From Siminovitchia thermophila (GTDB taxonomy: Bacteria; Bacillota; Bacilli; Bacillales; Bacillaceae_C): a stretch of DNA of 64,000 bases. This document shows positions 35,310-44,517 of the stretch, in pieces. The stretch spans positions 62,001-126,000 of the forward strand of contig NZ_JAFBFH010000002.1 in NCBI RefSeq assembly GCF_016909185.1, given 5' to 3'. The notes below the pieces were generated by a model. That model was not told where the DNA came from. It saw nothing but the letters and a program-made list of their open reading frames with translations, and searched no databases. How positions within the stretch are numbered: the first letter of the stretch is position 1; each line of letters starts with the position of its first letter. The position numbers were made by a program, and so were the translations under genes.

Positions 35310-35346
35310 AATAAAAAGAACGTGAATCCGCATGGCGGATTCACCC
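35310..35346 (-). terminator. Hairpin between valS and folC
   Basis: GTGAATCCGC and GCGGATTCAC (minus strand) form a stem followed by GTTCTTTTTATT. It ends the valS transcript at least partly, shortly before the folC ribosome-binding site. Confidence 0.8.
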
Positions 35347-35357
35347 TTCTTGCCCCA

Positions 35358-38006
35358 TCATGTAGCTGATTTTAATTCCGCCATGCGTTCTTCAACCGCT
35401 GCTCGCTTGGCAAGATAGTCTTTCTCTTTGGCACGCTCTTCTTCTACAATGGCCTGCGGAGCCTTGCTGACAAACTTTTCATTGCTTAATTTTTTCTGAA
35501 CCCGCTCCACTTCTTTGTTCCATTTATCCCACTCTTTTTCCAAGCGGGCAATTTCTTCATCAATATTAATCAGGCCTGCCAATGGGAGATAAAGCTCGAC
35601 ACCGGTTACGACCGCTGACATCGCTTTTTCGGGCGCCTTCATCCCCACCTCCATTTTAAGCTCCTCGGGGTTGCAGAATCTTTCGATATATATACGATTC
35701 TTTTCCAGGACGGAAAGTACTGTTTCATCCTTCGCTTTTAACAGGAGAGTGATTTTTTTGCTCATCGGAGTATTGACTTCCGCGCGAATATTGCGGACAG
35801 CGCGAATGATTTCCATTAGCGTCTTCATTTCACTTGCTGCCTGTCGGTCGGTCAAATGTTCATTTACTTGCGGCCAGGAAGCAACTGTGATGGATTCTCC
35901 ATCATGTGGAAGATTTTGCCATATTTCCTCGGTAATAAATGGCATGAACGGATGAAGCAAACGCATCGTATGATCCAAAACGTACGCCAAAACAGAGCGT
36001 GTCGTATTTTTGGCAACCTCATCATTACCATATAATGGAACTTTTGCCATTTCAATATACCAATCGCATAAATCATCCCAAATAAAGTGATAAAGCACCC
36101 TTCCGACTTCGCCAAACTCATATTTATCAGAAAGTCTAGTCACCATTTCGATTGTGTCATGTAATCTTGTTAAAATCCACTTATCAGCGACCATCATTTC
36201 CTGCTCTAAATCTATGTCTTCATACGTAAAACCATCCATGTTCATTAAGGCAAAACGCGAGGCGTTCCATATTTTATTGGCAAAGTTCCATACAGATTCC
36301 ACCTTTTCCATACTGAATCTGAGATCATGCCCCGGCGAGCTTCCCGTAGCAAGGAAGAACCGCAAAGAGTCCGCCCCGTATTTTTCAATCACATCCATCG
36401 GATCGACTCCGTTGCCGAGCGACTTGCTCATTTTACGGCCATCGGCATCGCGTACAAGCCCATGAATCAACACATCGTGGAAAGGTTTTTTGTCGGTAAA
36501 TTTGAGCCCTTGGAAGATCATTCTGGAAACCCAGAAGAAAATAATATCGTATCCGGTCACTAAACAGTTGGTTGGGTAGTAGCGCTTATAATCGTTTGCA
36601 TCCGTATCCGGCCAACCCATTGTGGAAAAAGGCCATAAGGCGGAACTGAACCAAGTATCAAGAACATCGTTATCTTGTTCCCAGTTTTCCTCATCCTCCG
36701 GCGCTTCATGACCGACATACATTTCCCCCGTTTGTTTATGGTACCAGGCCGGAATCCGGTGTCCCCACCAAAGTTGCCGGGAAATACACCAGTCACGGAT
36801 GTTTTCCATCCAGTGCAAATATGTTTTTTCAAACCGGTCGGGTACAAAGTTGACTTTCTCATCCGTTTTCTGCAGTTCAACCGCCGCTTGGGCAAGAGGC
36901 TGCATTTTGACAAACCATTGGGTTGATAAGTAAGGTTCGACAACTGCCCCGCTTCGCTCCGAATGACCGACAGAATGCATATGCTCTTCAATTTTAAATA
37001 ATATTCCTTTTTCCTGCAGGTCTTTGACGATTTGCTTTCGGCATTCAAACCGATCCATTCCTTGATATTGGCCGGCGTTTTCATTCATCGTTCCATCTTC
37101 GTTCATGACGAGGACACGCTCCAGATGATGTCTGTTGCCAATTTCAAAGTCATTCGGATCATGGGCAGGCGTAATTTTTACAGCACCCGAACCAAACTCC
37201 ATATCGACATAATCATCGGCCACAATGGGAATTTCTCTTCCAATGATCGGCAGGATGACCGTTTTACCGATCAAACCCTTATAGCGCTCATCTTCGGGAT
37301 GAACGGCCACCGCCGTATCACCAAGCATCGTTTCCGGCCTGGTTGTGGCAATTTCAATCGCCCCGGACCCGTCGGCAAGCGGGTAGCGCATATGGTAGAA
37401 AGCTCCTTGGACATCCTTATAAATAACCTCGATATCTGAAAGTGCGGTTTTAGTGGCAGGATCCCAGTTAATGATGTACTCGCCGCGATAAATAAGGCCT
37501 TCTTCATACAAACGGACAAATACTTCCCGAACAGCTTTGGACAACCCCTCGTCAAGCGTAAATCTCTCTTTCGTATAATCGAGACCCAGCCCGAGTTTTT
37601 TCCACTGCTCACGAATAAAAGAAGCATATTCTTCTTTCCACTTCCACGTTTCCTCAAGAAATTTTTCCCGCCCCAAGTTGTAGCGGTTTTTTCCTTCTTT
37701 TCGAAGCTGTTCCTCTACTTTCGCCTGTGTGGCAATCCCTGCGTGATCCATTCCGGGAAGCCAAAGTACATCATATCCTTGCATTCTTTTCATCCGTGTT
37801 AAGATATCTTGTAATGTGGTATCCCACGCATGCCCTAAGTGAAGCCTGCCCGTTACATTCGGCGGCGGAATGACAATTGTATAAGGCTCCTTTTTATGAT
37901 CATTTTTTGTTTCAAAGAATTTTCCGGAAAGCCACCAATCATAACGATCTTTTTCAACCTTCTGCGGATCGTATTTTGTGGCCATTTCCAGCTCCTTGTT
38001 TGACAT
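35358..38006 (-). CDS. valS: Valyl-tRNA synthetase
   Basis: Class I aminoacyl-tRNA synthetase, 882 residues. The HIGH-type motif is [14 protein letters not shown], the editing domain is in the middle, and KMSKS appears as [11 protein letters not shown]. It ends in an anticodon-binding domain and a C-terminal coiled coil ([16 protein letters not shown]). Start ATG 38006 has AGAGGAGGAAG upstream. Expression is controlled by the T-box leader immediately 5'. Confidence 0.98.
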   Translation of the reverse strand: MSNKELEMATKYDPQKVEKDRYDWWLSGKFFETKNDHKKEPYTIVIPPPNVTGRLHLGHAWDTTLQDILTRMKRMQGYDVLWLPGMDHAGIATQAKVEEQLRKEGKNRYNLGREKFLEETWKWKEEYASFIREQWKKLGLGLDYTKERFTLDEGLSKAVREVFVRLYEEGLIYRGEYIINWDPATKTALSDIEVIYKDVQGAFYHMRYPLADGSGAIEIATTRPETMLGDTAVAVHPEDERYKGLIGKTVILPIIGREIPIVADDYVDMEFGSGAVKITPAHDPNDFEIGNRHHLERVLVMNEDGTMNENAGQYQGMDRFECRKQIVKDLQEKGILFKIEEHMHSVGHSERSGAVVEPYLSTQWFVKMQPLAQAAVELQKTDEKVNFVPDRFEKTYLHWMENIRDWCISRQLWWGHRIPAWYHKQTGEMYVGHEAPEDEENWEQDNDVLDTWFSSALWPFSTMGWPDTDANDYKRYYPTNCLVTGYDIIFFWVSRMIFQGLKFTDKKPFHDVLIHGLVRDADGRKMSKSLGNGVDPMDVIEKYGADSLRFFLATGSSPGHDLRFSMEKVESVWNFANKIWNASRFALMNMDGFTYEDIDLEQEMMVADKWILTRLHDTIEMVTRLSDKYEFGEVGRVLYHFIWDDLCDWYIEMAKVPLYGNDEVAKNTTRSVLAYVLDHTMRLLHPFMPFITEEIWQNLPHDGESITVASWPQVNEHLTDRQAASEMKTLMEIIRAVRNIRAEVNTPMSKKITLLLKAKDETVLSVLEKNRIYIERFCNPEELKMEVGMKAPEKAMSAVVTGVELYLPLAGLINIDEEIARLEKEWDKWNKEVERVQKKLSNEKFVSKAPQAIVEEERAKEKDYLAKRAAVEERMAELKSAT

Positions 38007-38089
38007 ATTCTCTTCCTCCTCTTATTGAATATGGTTGAATGGTGAAGTAGTTGTTGTGGCGAGCAAAGCTAACTCTTTCTTTTCACACA

Positions 38090-38330
38090 AAAAAACCCTT
38101 CGTAAAAAAGGACGAAGGGTTTTGTTTCGCGGTACCACCTTTTTTCCGGATAAAGGAATGAACATAAATCCGGCTCTCTAATATCGATAACGGCTCTTCA
38201 CCGGCTTCCGTTACATGATAAAGTTCGCGGAAGCTGCTCAAGGGCGACATTCCATTGTCCTTGCTTAGGAAATCTTCCAGCTTTGATTCCCCTCTCTGAA
38301 AGCAGGATACAATATACTCTTCCCTGTCAT
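38090..38330 (-). promoter_or_regulatory. T-box riboswitch of valS
   Basis: The leader has the antiterminator T-box core AAGGTGGTACCGCG (about 38126-38145) and a terminator AACCCTTCGTCC...ACGAAGGGTTTTTTT (38092-38122). Stem I carries the distal-loop sequence CAGAGAGGGGAATC...GGAAGATTTCC. A GTC triplet at 38246-38248, in AATGTCGCC, is placed where the specifier codon should be and fits valine. Uncharged tRNA-Val would allow read-through. Confidence 0.92.
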
Positions 38331-38349
38331 AGCAATTGCTTATTATGTA

Positions 38350-38455
38350 TTATAGTATGAAAATCGGTTGACAAAGTCAACTTTTCCATGGCCTCTTTTC
38401 ACATTTTTTTCCGTTGCACATATTTTATTCAAAGGGGATTTTTCGGAGGTGGGAC
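38350..38455 (-). repeat. Duplicated intergenic segment, left copy (contains the valS promoter)
   Basis: About 105 bp nearly identical to 41548-41652 with a handful of mismatches and one indel. It includes the valS promoter on the minus strand and, on the plus strand, a GGAGGTGGGACG ribosome-binding site that here is followed by no gene. Confidence 0.9.
38352..38380 (-). promoter_or_regulatory. valS promoter
   Basis: TTGACT (38375-38380) and TACTAT (38352-38357) on the minus strand are 17 nt apart, a good sigma-A promoter directly upstream of the T-box leader. An overlapping TATAAT lies 3 nt further on. Confidence 0.75.
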
Positions 38456-38487
38456 GCCACAGTTTTGCACTTGAAATTAAAGTTTAT

Positions 38488-38535
38488 ATAGCCTGAAGCG
38501 CTGGTACACCTAGTGTTTCAGGCTATTTTTATTTT
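38488..38535 (+). terminator. Hairpin upstream of the transposase remnant
   Basis: AGCCTGAA pairs with TTTCAGGCT across a 17-nt loop and is followed by ATTTTTATTTT on the plus strand. It lies between the left direct repeat and the transposase remnant and may insulate the element. Confidence 0.55.
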
Positions 38536-38574
38536 ATACATAAATTTATATAGCGAATCAAATGGGGGATTCGC

Positions 38575-40300
38575 ATGTATCTAAAAAAACACGTCAAAAA
38601 AAACGGCCGTATCTTTTTGATGGCTATTATGATAAAGAAAAAGGACATTCCCGAACCATTACGATTGAGAAGGTTGGATATCTGGATGAACTGGAAAAGC
38701 AATATGAAGACCCCATCGTTTTTTTTAACGAGAGGGTTCAGATCCTTAAACAGAAAAAGGCGGAGCGATTATCCCCTATTTCCATGGAGTTTTCTCATGA
38801 CGAAAAACTTATATACGGTCAAGACTAACGAAAAAAGTTCGGTTATGTTGTACTTAGTCAGACCTACCATGAACTCGAAATTGATAAGTTCCTTATGAAC
38901 AAGCAACGTGGTTCAAAAATAGATTTTAGTAGTAATGACATTAAGAAACTCTTTTCAAGGCTGCTATATCCAGCCTCGAAGAAAAAACCTTTGAAAATAG
39001 AACACGATACTTTTAAAAGCAAAACTATTCATTGGATGATGTTTACCGTTGTTTATCCTTTCTTTATTAACATAGTTCAGCGCTACAGGTACGACTTAAC
39101 GAACGTATTAACACCTGTATGGGCGTAAAAGCGATATTGTGACCATGACGTGACAAATTATTACTTTGAAACTGATAAAAATGATCATTTAAGAAAGAAA
39201 GGCGTATCCAAAGAACACCGGCCCAACCCTATTGTTCAAATGGGATTATTCATAGATAATCTGGGTATTCTCATTACCTTCGAGTTGTTCCTGCGTAATA
39301 CGAACGATTGTCTAACATTTAGGCCGGGACTTTCACGAATCCAAAAAGAATATAATCTTGGTAAAATCATAGTTGTTGCCGATAAAGGCATGACCACTGG
39401 AGACAACATCTATTACACCCTGTCCGGAAAACATGGTCATGTATTTAGTATGTCGGTACGAGGCTGTACGAAGTGCCGATAAAGAGTTCAAAGAATATGT
39501 GGTGGATGAAGATGGTTACACGTGGTATGGCTCAGAGTATAAAAGAAAGTCGCTCTTTATCCCCGAACCATATACGTCACTTCAAAGAATGAGAAAAAGA
39601 TAAAAAAGTGGTCTATGAAAAACAGGTGGTCTTCTACAGTGAAAAATATGCGAAAAAGGCAAAGGCAGACCGGGCAAAGGTCATCGCAAAAGCAATGGAT
39701 ATTATTCAAAAGCCCGGAAAATATTCTCGAGCGACTACCTAGGGTGCCGCTAGTTATATAAAGAATATAACGTTTGATAAGGAGACGGGTGAAATTCTTT
39801 CGCCAAAAACATTCCTTGAGCTTGATTTGGAAAAATTAAAAGCGGAAGAAGCTCTTGACGGCTACTATGCGATTGTAACAAGTGAATATAAAGAAACTGA
39901 CGATCGTATTATCGATATTTATCGAGGATTATGGTAAATTGAAGAATCCTTTCGTGTGACCAAAAGCGATCTTGAAGCACGCCCTGTTTTTGTTTCCAGA
40001 GAAGAACACATACATGCGCATTTTCCAACTTGTTCCATCGCACTGACCAGTGCCAGGATTATTGAACTCAAGTTAAACCACAAATACAGTATTGGACGCA
40101 TTCTAGAAAGTCTTTCTAATTCAGAGTGCACGCACTTGAAACAAAACTGCTACTTGTTTGATTATTTTGATGAAATCCTTAATGATCTCGGATCCATTTT
40201 TAATATTGATTTTTCCAAAAGAATTCGTTCCCTTGGTGAAATTAAAATCCGCTATGATTTTTTGCAAAAAACAACAGCCACAAACCCAGTATTTGCAAGG
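38575..40300 (+). pseudogene. Decayed IS1634-family (IS4-like DDE) transposase
   Basis: Fragments in shifting plus-strand frames line up as one ~570-residue transposase. They run from MYLKKHVKKNGR, through GYYDKEKGHSRTITIEK, DVTNYYFETDKNDHLRKKG (around the first catalytic Asp), VQMGLFIDNLG, IIVVADKGMTTGDNIYY (second Asp) and SYIKNITFDKETGEI (a frame-corrected segment), to IDIYRGLW, EESFRVTKSDLEARPVF (final Glu region) and IHAHF. At least five frameshifts or stops make it inactive. A terminator-like hairpin (AACAGCCACAAACCC...GGGTTCGTGGCTGTT) closes it at about 40274-40313. Confidence 0.85.
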
Positions 40301-40355
40301 GTTCGTGGCTGTTTTCCATACATTATAACTGCAAAATTCAGGAGTATATAAAAAA

Positions 40356-40490
40356 CCGGGGCTGACTAAAAAGTCCAACTTAGAGTAAAGGCGCTAAAAC
40401 TTAAAACCCAAGAATGTTGATTTTACAGCATTCTTATGTTTTATTTTTTTGCTTTTCAAGCTCCAATATTACTTTTCGGACAGCCCCGGG
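40356..40490. mobile_element. Small MITE-like element
   Basis: 135 bp bounded by imperfect inverted ends: CCGGGGCTGACTAAAAAGT at the left and, read inward from the right, CCCGGGGCTGTCCGAAAAGT. The GGGGCTGTCC-AAAAGT type end is common to several IS families. The interior has a small AAGAATG...CATTCTT hairpin and no ORF. It sits directly behind the dead transposase. Confidence 0.7.
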
Positions 40491-40498
40491 AAGTGAAA

Positions 40499-40678
40499 CT
40501 AATCGCGTTTATTTTTATCTTTGTTGTCCTCTTCATCGGTCAAAGCATCACGGATTCCTTCAAGCACCGTTTCGGAGATCGTCTCGGGCAAATTTTCCAA
40601 CTCTTCCTCTACCTCTTTTACCTCTTCCGGTACATCCTCACCATTGATAATACCGAAACGGAATTTTTTCTTGCTCAT
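40499..40678 (-). CDS. Small acidic hypothetical protein
   Basis: 59 residues, MSKKKFRFGIINGED then a Glu/Asp-rich helix (EEVKEVEEELENLPETI) and a charged tail. The ATG at 40678 is 7 nt after a strong GAAGGAGGA, which argues for a real gene; an ATG two codons earlier is too close to that site. No family is recognised. It lies within the mobile-element graveyard and ends 9 bp from the MITE. Confidence 0.5.
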   Translation of the reverse strand: MSKKKFRFGIINGEDVPEEVKEVEEELENLPETISETVLEGIRDALTDEEDNKDKNKRD

Positions 40679-40689
40679 GTTCATTCCTC

Positions 40690-41157
40690 CTTCAATAAAG
40701 TTAAATTATATTTAGTATACTCGCTAATTCTCAAAATTTCATTGACATTGGATTAGCACCGCATAGTTCTCTCACCTCAAAAGAGATATATACAGAATAT
40801 TCTTTTAGGGTATGATCAATCCTAACGACCGAACTGGATAAGTTTGGTAAATATAAGGTATAACCGTGCGTAAGATCTCCACACGACTCACGGTCGCTCA
40901 CCCTCCTATGTCTCTCCGGATCGGGAGTCCATACATTCCTTCGTCCTGCGTATCCATGAGATGGAGGCCAGATATGCTCCTTAGCTAGGTCATTTGCTCG
41001 AATGGAATAAATAAGCTCCGGCTCTGCACTATTGGTGTTTGTTTTGGGAATGAAGCAAGTAATCATTCGGGACAGCGGATTTGCGGATGAGAACCAGCGC
41101 AGCGCCGTTTAGCAGTGCTTCGAATATTTCGTAAGGCGAAGGGGCGAATGTTATCGT
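40690..41157. other. Interval without recognisable gene
   Basis: Interrupted frames only. On the minus strand ACCGTG...GCACGGT near 40863-40893 and the flanking sequence recall the structured RNA around group II intron ORFs, but no intron-encoded protein or complete domain V could be identified. Confidence 0.35.
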
Positions 41158-41449
41158 TCTTTGCTGCCGTCTGATGTTGTCGATCTGTTTCCGATGAGCG
41201 ATATTCAGCAAGGGATGGTGTTTCACAACATGCGCCATGAAGGGTGCGGGCATTTATCACGACCAGTTTGTGTACAAAGTGTCGGTGCCCGGCCTGGAAG
41301 AGGAGAGGATTTGCGAAGCGATGGGCCGTTTGGTGGAGCGCCATCCAATGCTTAGAACCGGATTTTGTCTGACGGATTTCGCGGTTCCGGTCCAATTCGA
41401 AAGGGAGAGGATCGACGTAGAGGTGGAGGAAGTGAAATTGTCATATTAA
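41158..41449 (+). pseudogene. Nonribosomal peptide synthetase condensation-domain fragment
   Basis: In two plus-strand frames the sequence reads LLPSDVVDLFPMSDIQQGMV, then after a frameshift at about 41245 GIYHDQFVYKVSVPG and MGRLVERHPMLRTGF. These are the first conserved blocks of an NRPS condensation domain (the SxxQ-GM motif and RHPxLRTxF). The match ends near 41449, well before the catalytic HHxxxDG motif, so this is a torn, frameshifted scrap of a much larger gene. It is visibly more GC-rich than its surroundings, consistent with outside origin. Confidence 0.85.
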
Positions 41450-41547
41450 AGCCTATAAAAATTATTTCCGCAAGAGAAATGAACTTCCTTAAGGGATTGA
41501 ATTTACCACCGTCCTGTGCGCAATCGTGAAGCTTCCGCCGTACCTTT

Positions 41548-41652
41548 ATAATATGAAAATCGTTGATAGAGTCAACTTTTGCATGGCCTCTTTTCACATT
41601 TTTTTCCGTTGCACATATTTTATTCAAAGGGGATTTTTCGGAGGTGGGACGG
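41548..41652 (+). repeat. Duplicated intergenic segment, right copy
   Basis: Partner of 38350-38455. Here the GGAGGTGGGACGG ribosome-binding site is followed by a real start codon at 41655, so this copy keeps the original connection to the downstream gene, while the left copy keeps the valS promoter. Confidence 0.9.
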
Positions 41653-41654
41653 AA

Positions 41655-41846
41655 ATGAAGAGAAGAATAAATCAACATACTTTCCAGTCATGGATAAGGA
41701 CGTTTAAGGCTGTATGTAAACAACTCATTATCCCGTTTACCATTTTTCAGGCGATCCGCACAGTTTTGTTTCCGACTACTTTTGACGTGTTGTTGTTGAC
41801 GGTTTTTATTGCGACCGCACTCGTTTATCATTATGAATTAATTTAA
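41655..41846 (+). CDS. Small membrane protein, unknown function
   Basis: 63 residues: a basic N-terminus (MKRRINQHTFQSWIRTFK), then hydrophobic stretches at about 24-38 and 42-60 that could form one or two membrane helices. The start is supported by GGAGGTGGGACGG 2-8 nt upstream. It is convergent with ysxE and ends 15 bp from it. The family is not recognised; location near sporulation genes is only circumstantial. Confidence 0.65.
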   Translation: MKRRINQHTFQSWIRTFKAVCKQLIIPFTIFQAIRTVLFPTTFDVLLLTVFIATALVYHYELI

Positions 41847-41861
41847 TAATCCCCTTTCCAA

Positions 41862-42884
41862 TTATGATTCGGAAGGGGGATCCTGCATTTGTCTTTCATA
41901 TTCCTCCAGGCGCATAACGATATATTCCGTGTTTTTCATATACCAATATTGTCGTTGAAGTCCTTGAACACATCTTAATTCATGTTTCTCTTTTCCCGCA
42001 GAATAGTAGTTTTCCACTGTTTGATACATTTTTCCCGGCTGAGCTAAATAGCCTAAAAAAAGAAGCATTTCCTCTTTTCTAAAAGGAAAATATTTAAAAT
42101 AGATGTGAAGCCAGTCAATACACTCATCAAACGCCTTCGGATACGTTTCCATCGTCCGGGCCAAAAAAGGGAGTAGATCGTGAATCGGCGATGCGGTTCC
42201 AGCTTTTTCAAAGTTTGTAAAATATCCAAAGCCGCTTTCATGGTATAGAAAATGTTCTGGCGATAATTTTCCGTGGATAATCACACTTCGGGCTTTTTTC
42301 TCATCCTCTGTCACTTCGTACCATTCTTTTAATTTTCCAATGGCGTATCTTTGGGCCAGGGCAATCTCATGGTAATAAGAACAAAAAAGCAGTTGAAAAG
42401 GAGACATATACCAAGGTTTTTCCGATCGCTCCACAAATTGTTCCAAACCTTCTTTTTCTTTTTCCCACCTTGACAGCGTTTGTTCATAATGTTCTTTTCG
42501 ATCATCTGGTGAGACCTCCACTTCCCGGGCGGAAATGGTGTGGAGACGCGCCAACTCCCGAAACAGTTCCTGATTTTTCTTAAATTGTCCTTCTCTTTCT
42601 CTATTTTCCAACCAGGGCATTAAATAATACAAGCTGTTCCCAGACAACACAGCATACCTTCCATCCAATGCGGGATAAATGGGCACGATGCGATAATACC
42701 CTCTCTGGTACAAAAGCTGCACATACTTAAGAAAATCGATTCCCCGATTGGCGTTAATGCGCTTTAGTGCAAATTCACCTTTATCTGTGTAAATTTTATA
42801 CACACGTCCAAACCTCTCGGCAAATTTCAAATTCAGGCCATAAAGGCCGGCAATTTCCTTGAGGCTCTTTACAGGATCGTCCAT
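41862..42884 (-). CDS. ysxE: Spore coat protein YsxE (CotS family)
   Basis: 340 residues with the aminoglycoside-kinase-like fold of CotS relatives. The N-terminal lobe includes KIYTDKGEFALKRI. The catalytic-loop position reads VIIHGKLSPEHFLY (the usual HGD is HGK here), and the metal-site region is YFTNFEKAGTASPIHDL, lacking the normal DFD. This suggests a non-catalytic protein. It follows spoVID by 136 bp as in B. subtilis. ATG 42884 has GGGTGATG upstream. Confidence 0.85.
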   Translation of the reverse strand: MDDPVKSLKEIAGLYGLNLKFAERFGRVYKIYTDKGEFALKRINANRGIDFLKYVQLLYQRGYYRIVPIYPALDGRYAVLSGNSLYYLMPWLENREREGQFKKNQELFRELARLHTISAREVEVSPDDRKEHYEQTLSRWEKEKEGLEQFVERSEKPWYMSPFQLLFCSYYHEIALAQRYAIGKLKEWYEVTEDEKKARSVIIHGKLSPEHFLYHESGFGYFTNFEKAGTASPIHDLLPFLARTMETYPKAFDECIDWLHIYFKYFPFRKEEMLLFLGYLAQPGKMYQTVENYYSAGKEKHELRCVQGLQRQYWYMKNTEYIVMRLEEYERQMQDPPSES

Positions 42885-43020
42885 CGTTTCATCACCCGCT
42901 TACTGTGCGTATGGCCTATGGATTTGCATAAACCGGCAGGAATCTCTTCTACTAACAATCATTACATCCATAAAAACAAAAGGAGGACATTCCCCCGCAT
43001 CGTCCTCCCCGCCTTTACCA

Positions 43021-44196
43021 TTATTTTCTATAAGCTGTTTTTTCCGGTATATATAACACTTGCCCTTCATATAGCTCGTGCTCTGATTCTAGCTTGTTGG
43101 CTCTTAAAATTTGCTGAACACTGACTTCATACTTATCGGCCAGTCTTTCAATTGAATCCCCTTGTTGCACAAGACAAACTTTTATTTTTGCCGGTTCATC
43201 ATCTTCTTTTCTGGAAAAGAAATCAGCGAAAGACATCGTATGATATTTCCCTTTCTTTTTCTTCGGCTTTTCTTTGTATTTAGGTTGGGCCTTATCGCTG
43301 CTTTCCTGACCGCTTGATTCGTAGGAGGAAGTTTCCTCGACCTTTTGCGGCGACTCTGTTGAAGATGAGGAGGACTCATCACTTTTTTCCATTTCTTTGA
43401 AAAACTTTTTTGCTCGCATCGCAAGTTCATCCATATCCATTTCCGGAAGGACAGGAAATGGGAACGGAAATGCCGGTTGATGCTGGAGATGTGCAGGAGG
43501 ATCGGCCTCGTTGGAATCAGAAATGGATCTCGCCTCCGCAGTAAAAGGTTCATATAGACTGTCGCTTTCTGCAGAATGTTTACCAGCTTCCTCCTCCGTA
43601 TCATTCCTGTTTATACTCTCTAGCGTCTCTTCCTCAGCATGTTGCAGTTGAATTTCAACTGCACCTTCCCCGCTTTCCTCATCAATATCGCTTTGTTCTT
43701 CATGTTTGTCCACGTAAGAACTTCTTTCTGGCTCATCCCCATCGTCCTTCTTAATTTGTTCCTCTCCTTGGGAATCATGTAGCCCATAAACAATGACTTC
43801 CGCGTCAATTTTCAAACAGGAATTCTCTGGAAGATCATAATCAAAACTTTCGACCTCTACAAATAATTCATCGACATTCGCTACTCGCTGTTTCGGGATG
43901 GTAATATCGACAGGAAATTGATGGGAAAATACGAAATCCCCCTCTTCACGTTCCTGAACTTGTATAAAATGACCTGTATCATCATGCGGCTGGTCTTCTC
44001 CATGCTCTGGTATAACCGGTTTATATTCTCCGGCAAGCCCCAAATATCCCCTTAAAAAAACGAAATCATCTTCTTCTAAAATGGATATATTCGGATCCAA
44101 TGAAATTGACACAAGTTCATCGACTTCCTGTCCGCTTTGAAACAAAACGGATTCTTCCAATGAAAACTTGATGGACGATTGTTGTTGATCAGGCAA
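43021..44196 (-). CDS. spoVID: Spore coat morphogenetic protein SpoVID
   Basis: Needed for encasement of the spore by coat; binds SafA and SpoVM partners. It is 391 residues. An N-terminal beta-rich domain (IKFSLEESVLFQSGQEVDEL through about 170) is followed by a long acidic, Glu/Ser-rich linker (about 170-330) and a C-terminal LysM domain (VCLVQQGDSIERLADKYEVS to the end). It starts at TTG 44196 with AAAGGAGGAAG. A sigma-E promoter is recognisable upstream. SafA, its partner, is at 15003. Confidence 0.92.
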   Translation of the reverse strand: MPDQQQSSIKFSLEESVLFQSGQEVDELVSISLDPNISILEEDDFVFLRGYLGLAGEYKPVIPEHGEDQPHDDTGHFIQVQEREEGDFVFSHQFPVDITIPKQRVANVDELFVEVESFDYDLPENSCLKIDAEVIVYGLHDSQGEEQIKKDDGDEPERSSYVDKHEEQSDIDEESGEGAVEIQLQHAEEETLESINRNDTEEEAGKHSAESDSLYEPFTAEARSISDSNEADPPAHLQHQPAFPFPFPVLPEMDMDELAMRAKKFFKEMEKSDESSSSSTESPQKVEETSSYESSGQESSDKAQPKYKEKPKKKKGKYHTMSFADFFSRKEDDEPAKIKVCLVQQGDSIERLADKYEVSVQQILRANKLESEHELYEGQVLYIPEKTAYRK

Positions 44197-44242
44197 GACG
44201 GCTTCCTCCTTTCACTCCGTGCCAAAAATATAGCTCAATTAC

Positions 44243-44271
44243 ATCGTATGATTCTAAAAATGAAAATATGA
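44243..44271 (-). promoter_or_regulatory. Sigma-E promoter of spoVID
   Basis: TCATATT (-35) and CATACGAT (-10), 14 nt apart on the minus strand, both fit the sigma-E consensus (KMATATT, CATACRMT). They lie 47 bp before the TTG start. Mother-cell expression of spoVID is established in B. subtilis. Confidence 0.8.
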
Positions 44272-44488
44272 TGATGAAAAGTGAAAGTGAAGGAAGCTCT
44301 TGACAGTTGTTTTTCCAAGATGAAAAATCTGGATGCCTCCAATCGTCATAAGCAACCAATTCAATATACTAATTATAGTAAAAGCTAATCTGAAATGGCG
44401 GATTGCCAGATGTGCACCATGTAAACAGCCTGCATGTTACATGCTTTAGGCGGGCTTGGAGGCTCACATTTTATACTTTTTAACATAC

Positions 44489-44517
44489 AAAAAAACCGGG
44501 AAGCAATCCCGGTTTTC
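44489..44517 (-). terminator. Intrinsic terminator of the hem operon
   Basis: AAAACCGGGATT and the matching TCCCGGTTTTTTT (minus strand) immediately follow hemL. Confidence 0.92.

Noticed and set aside
40731-41066. Possible group II intron remains
   Set aside because: A hairpin resembling intron RNA is present, but there is no domain V, no intron-encoded protein and no clear boundaries.
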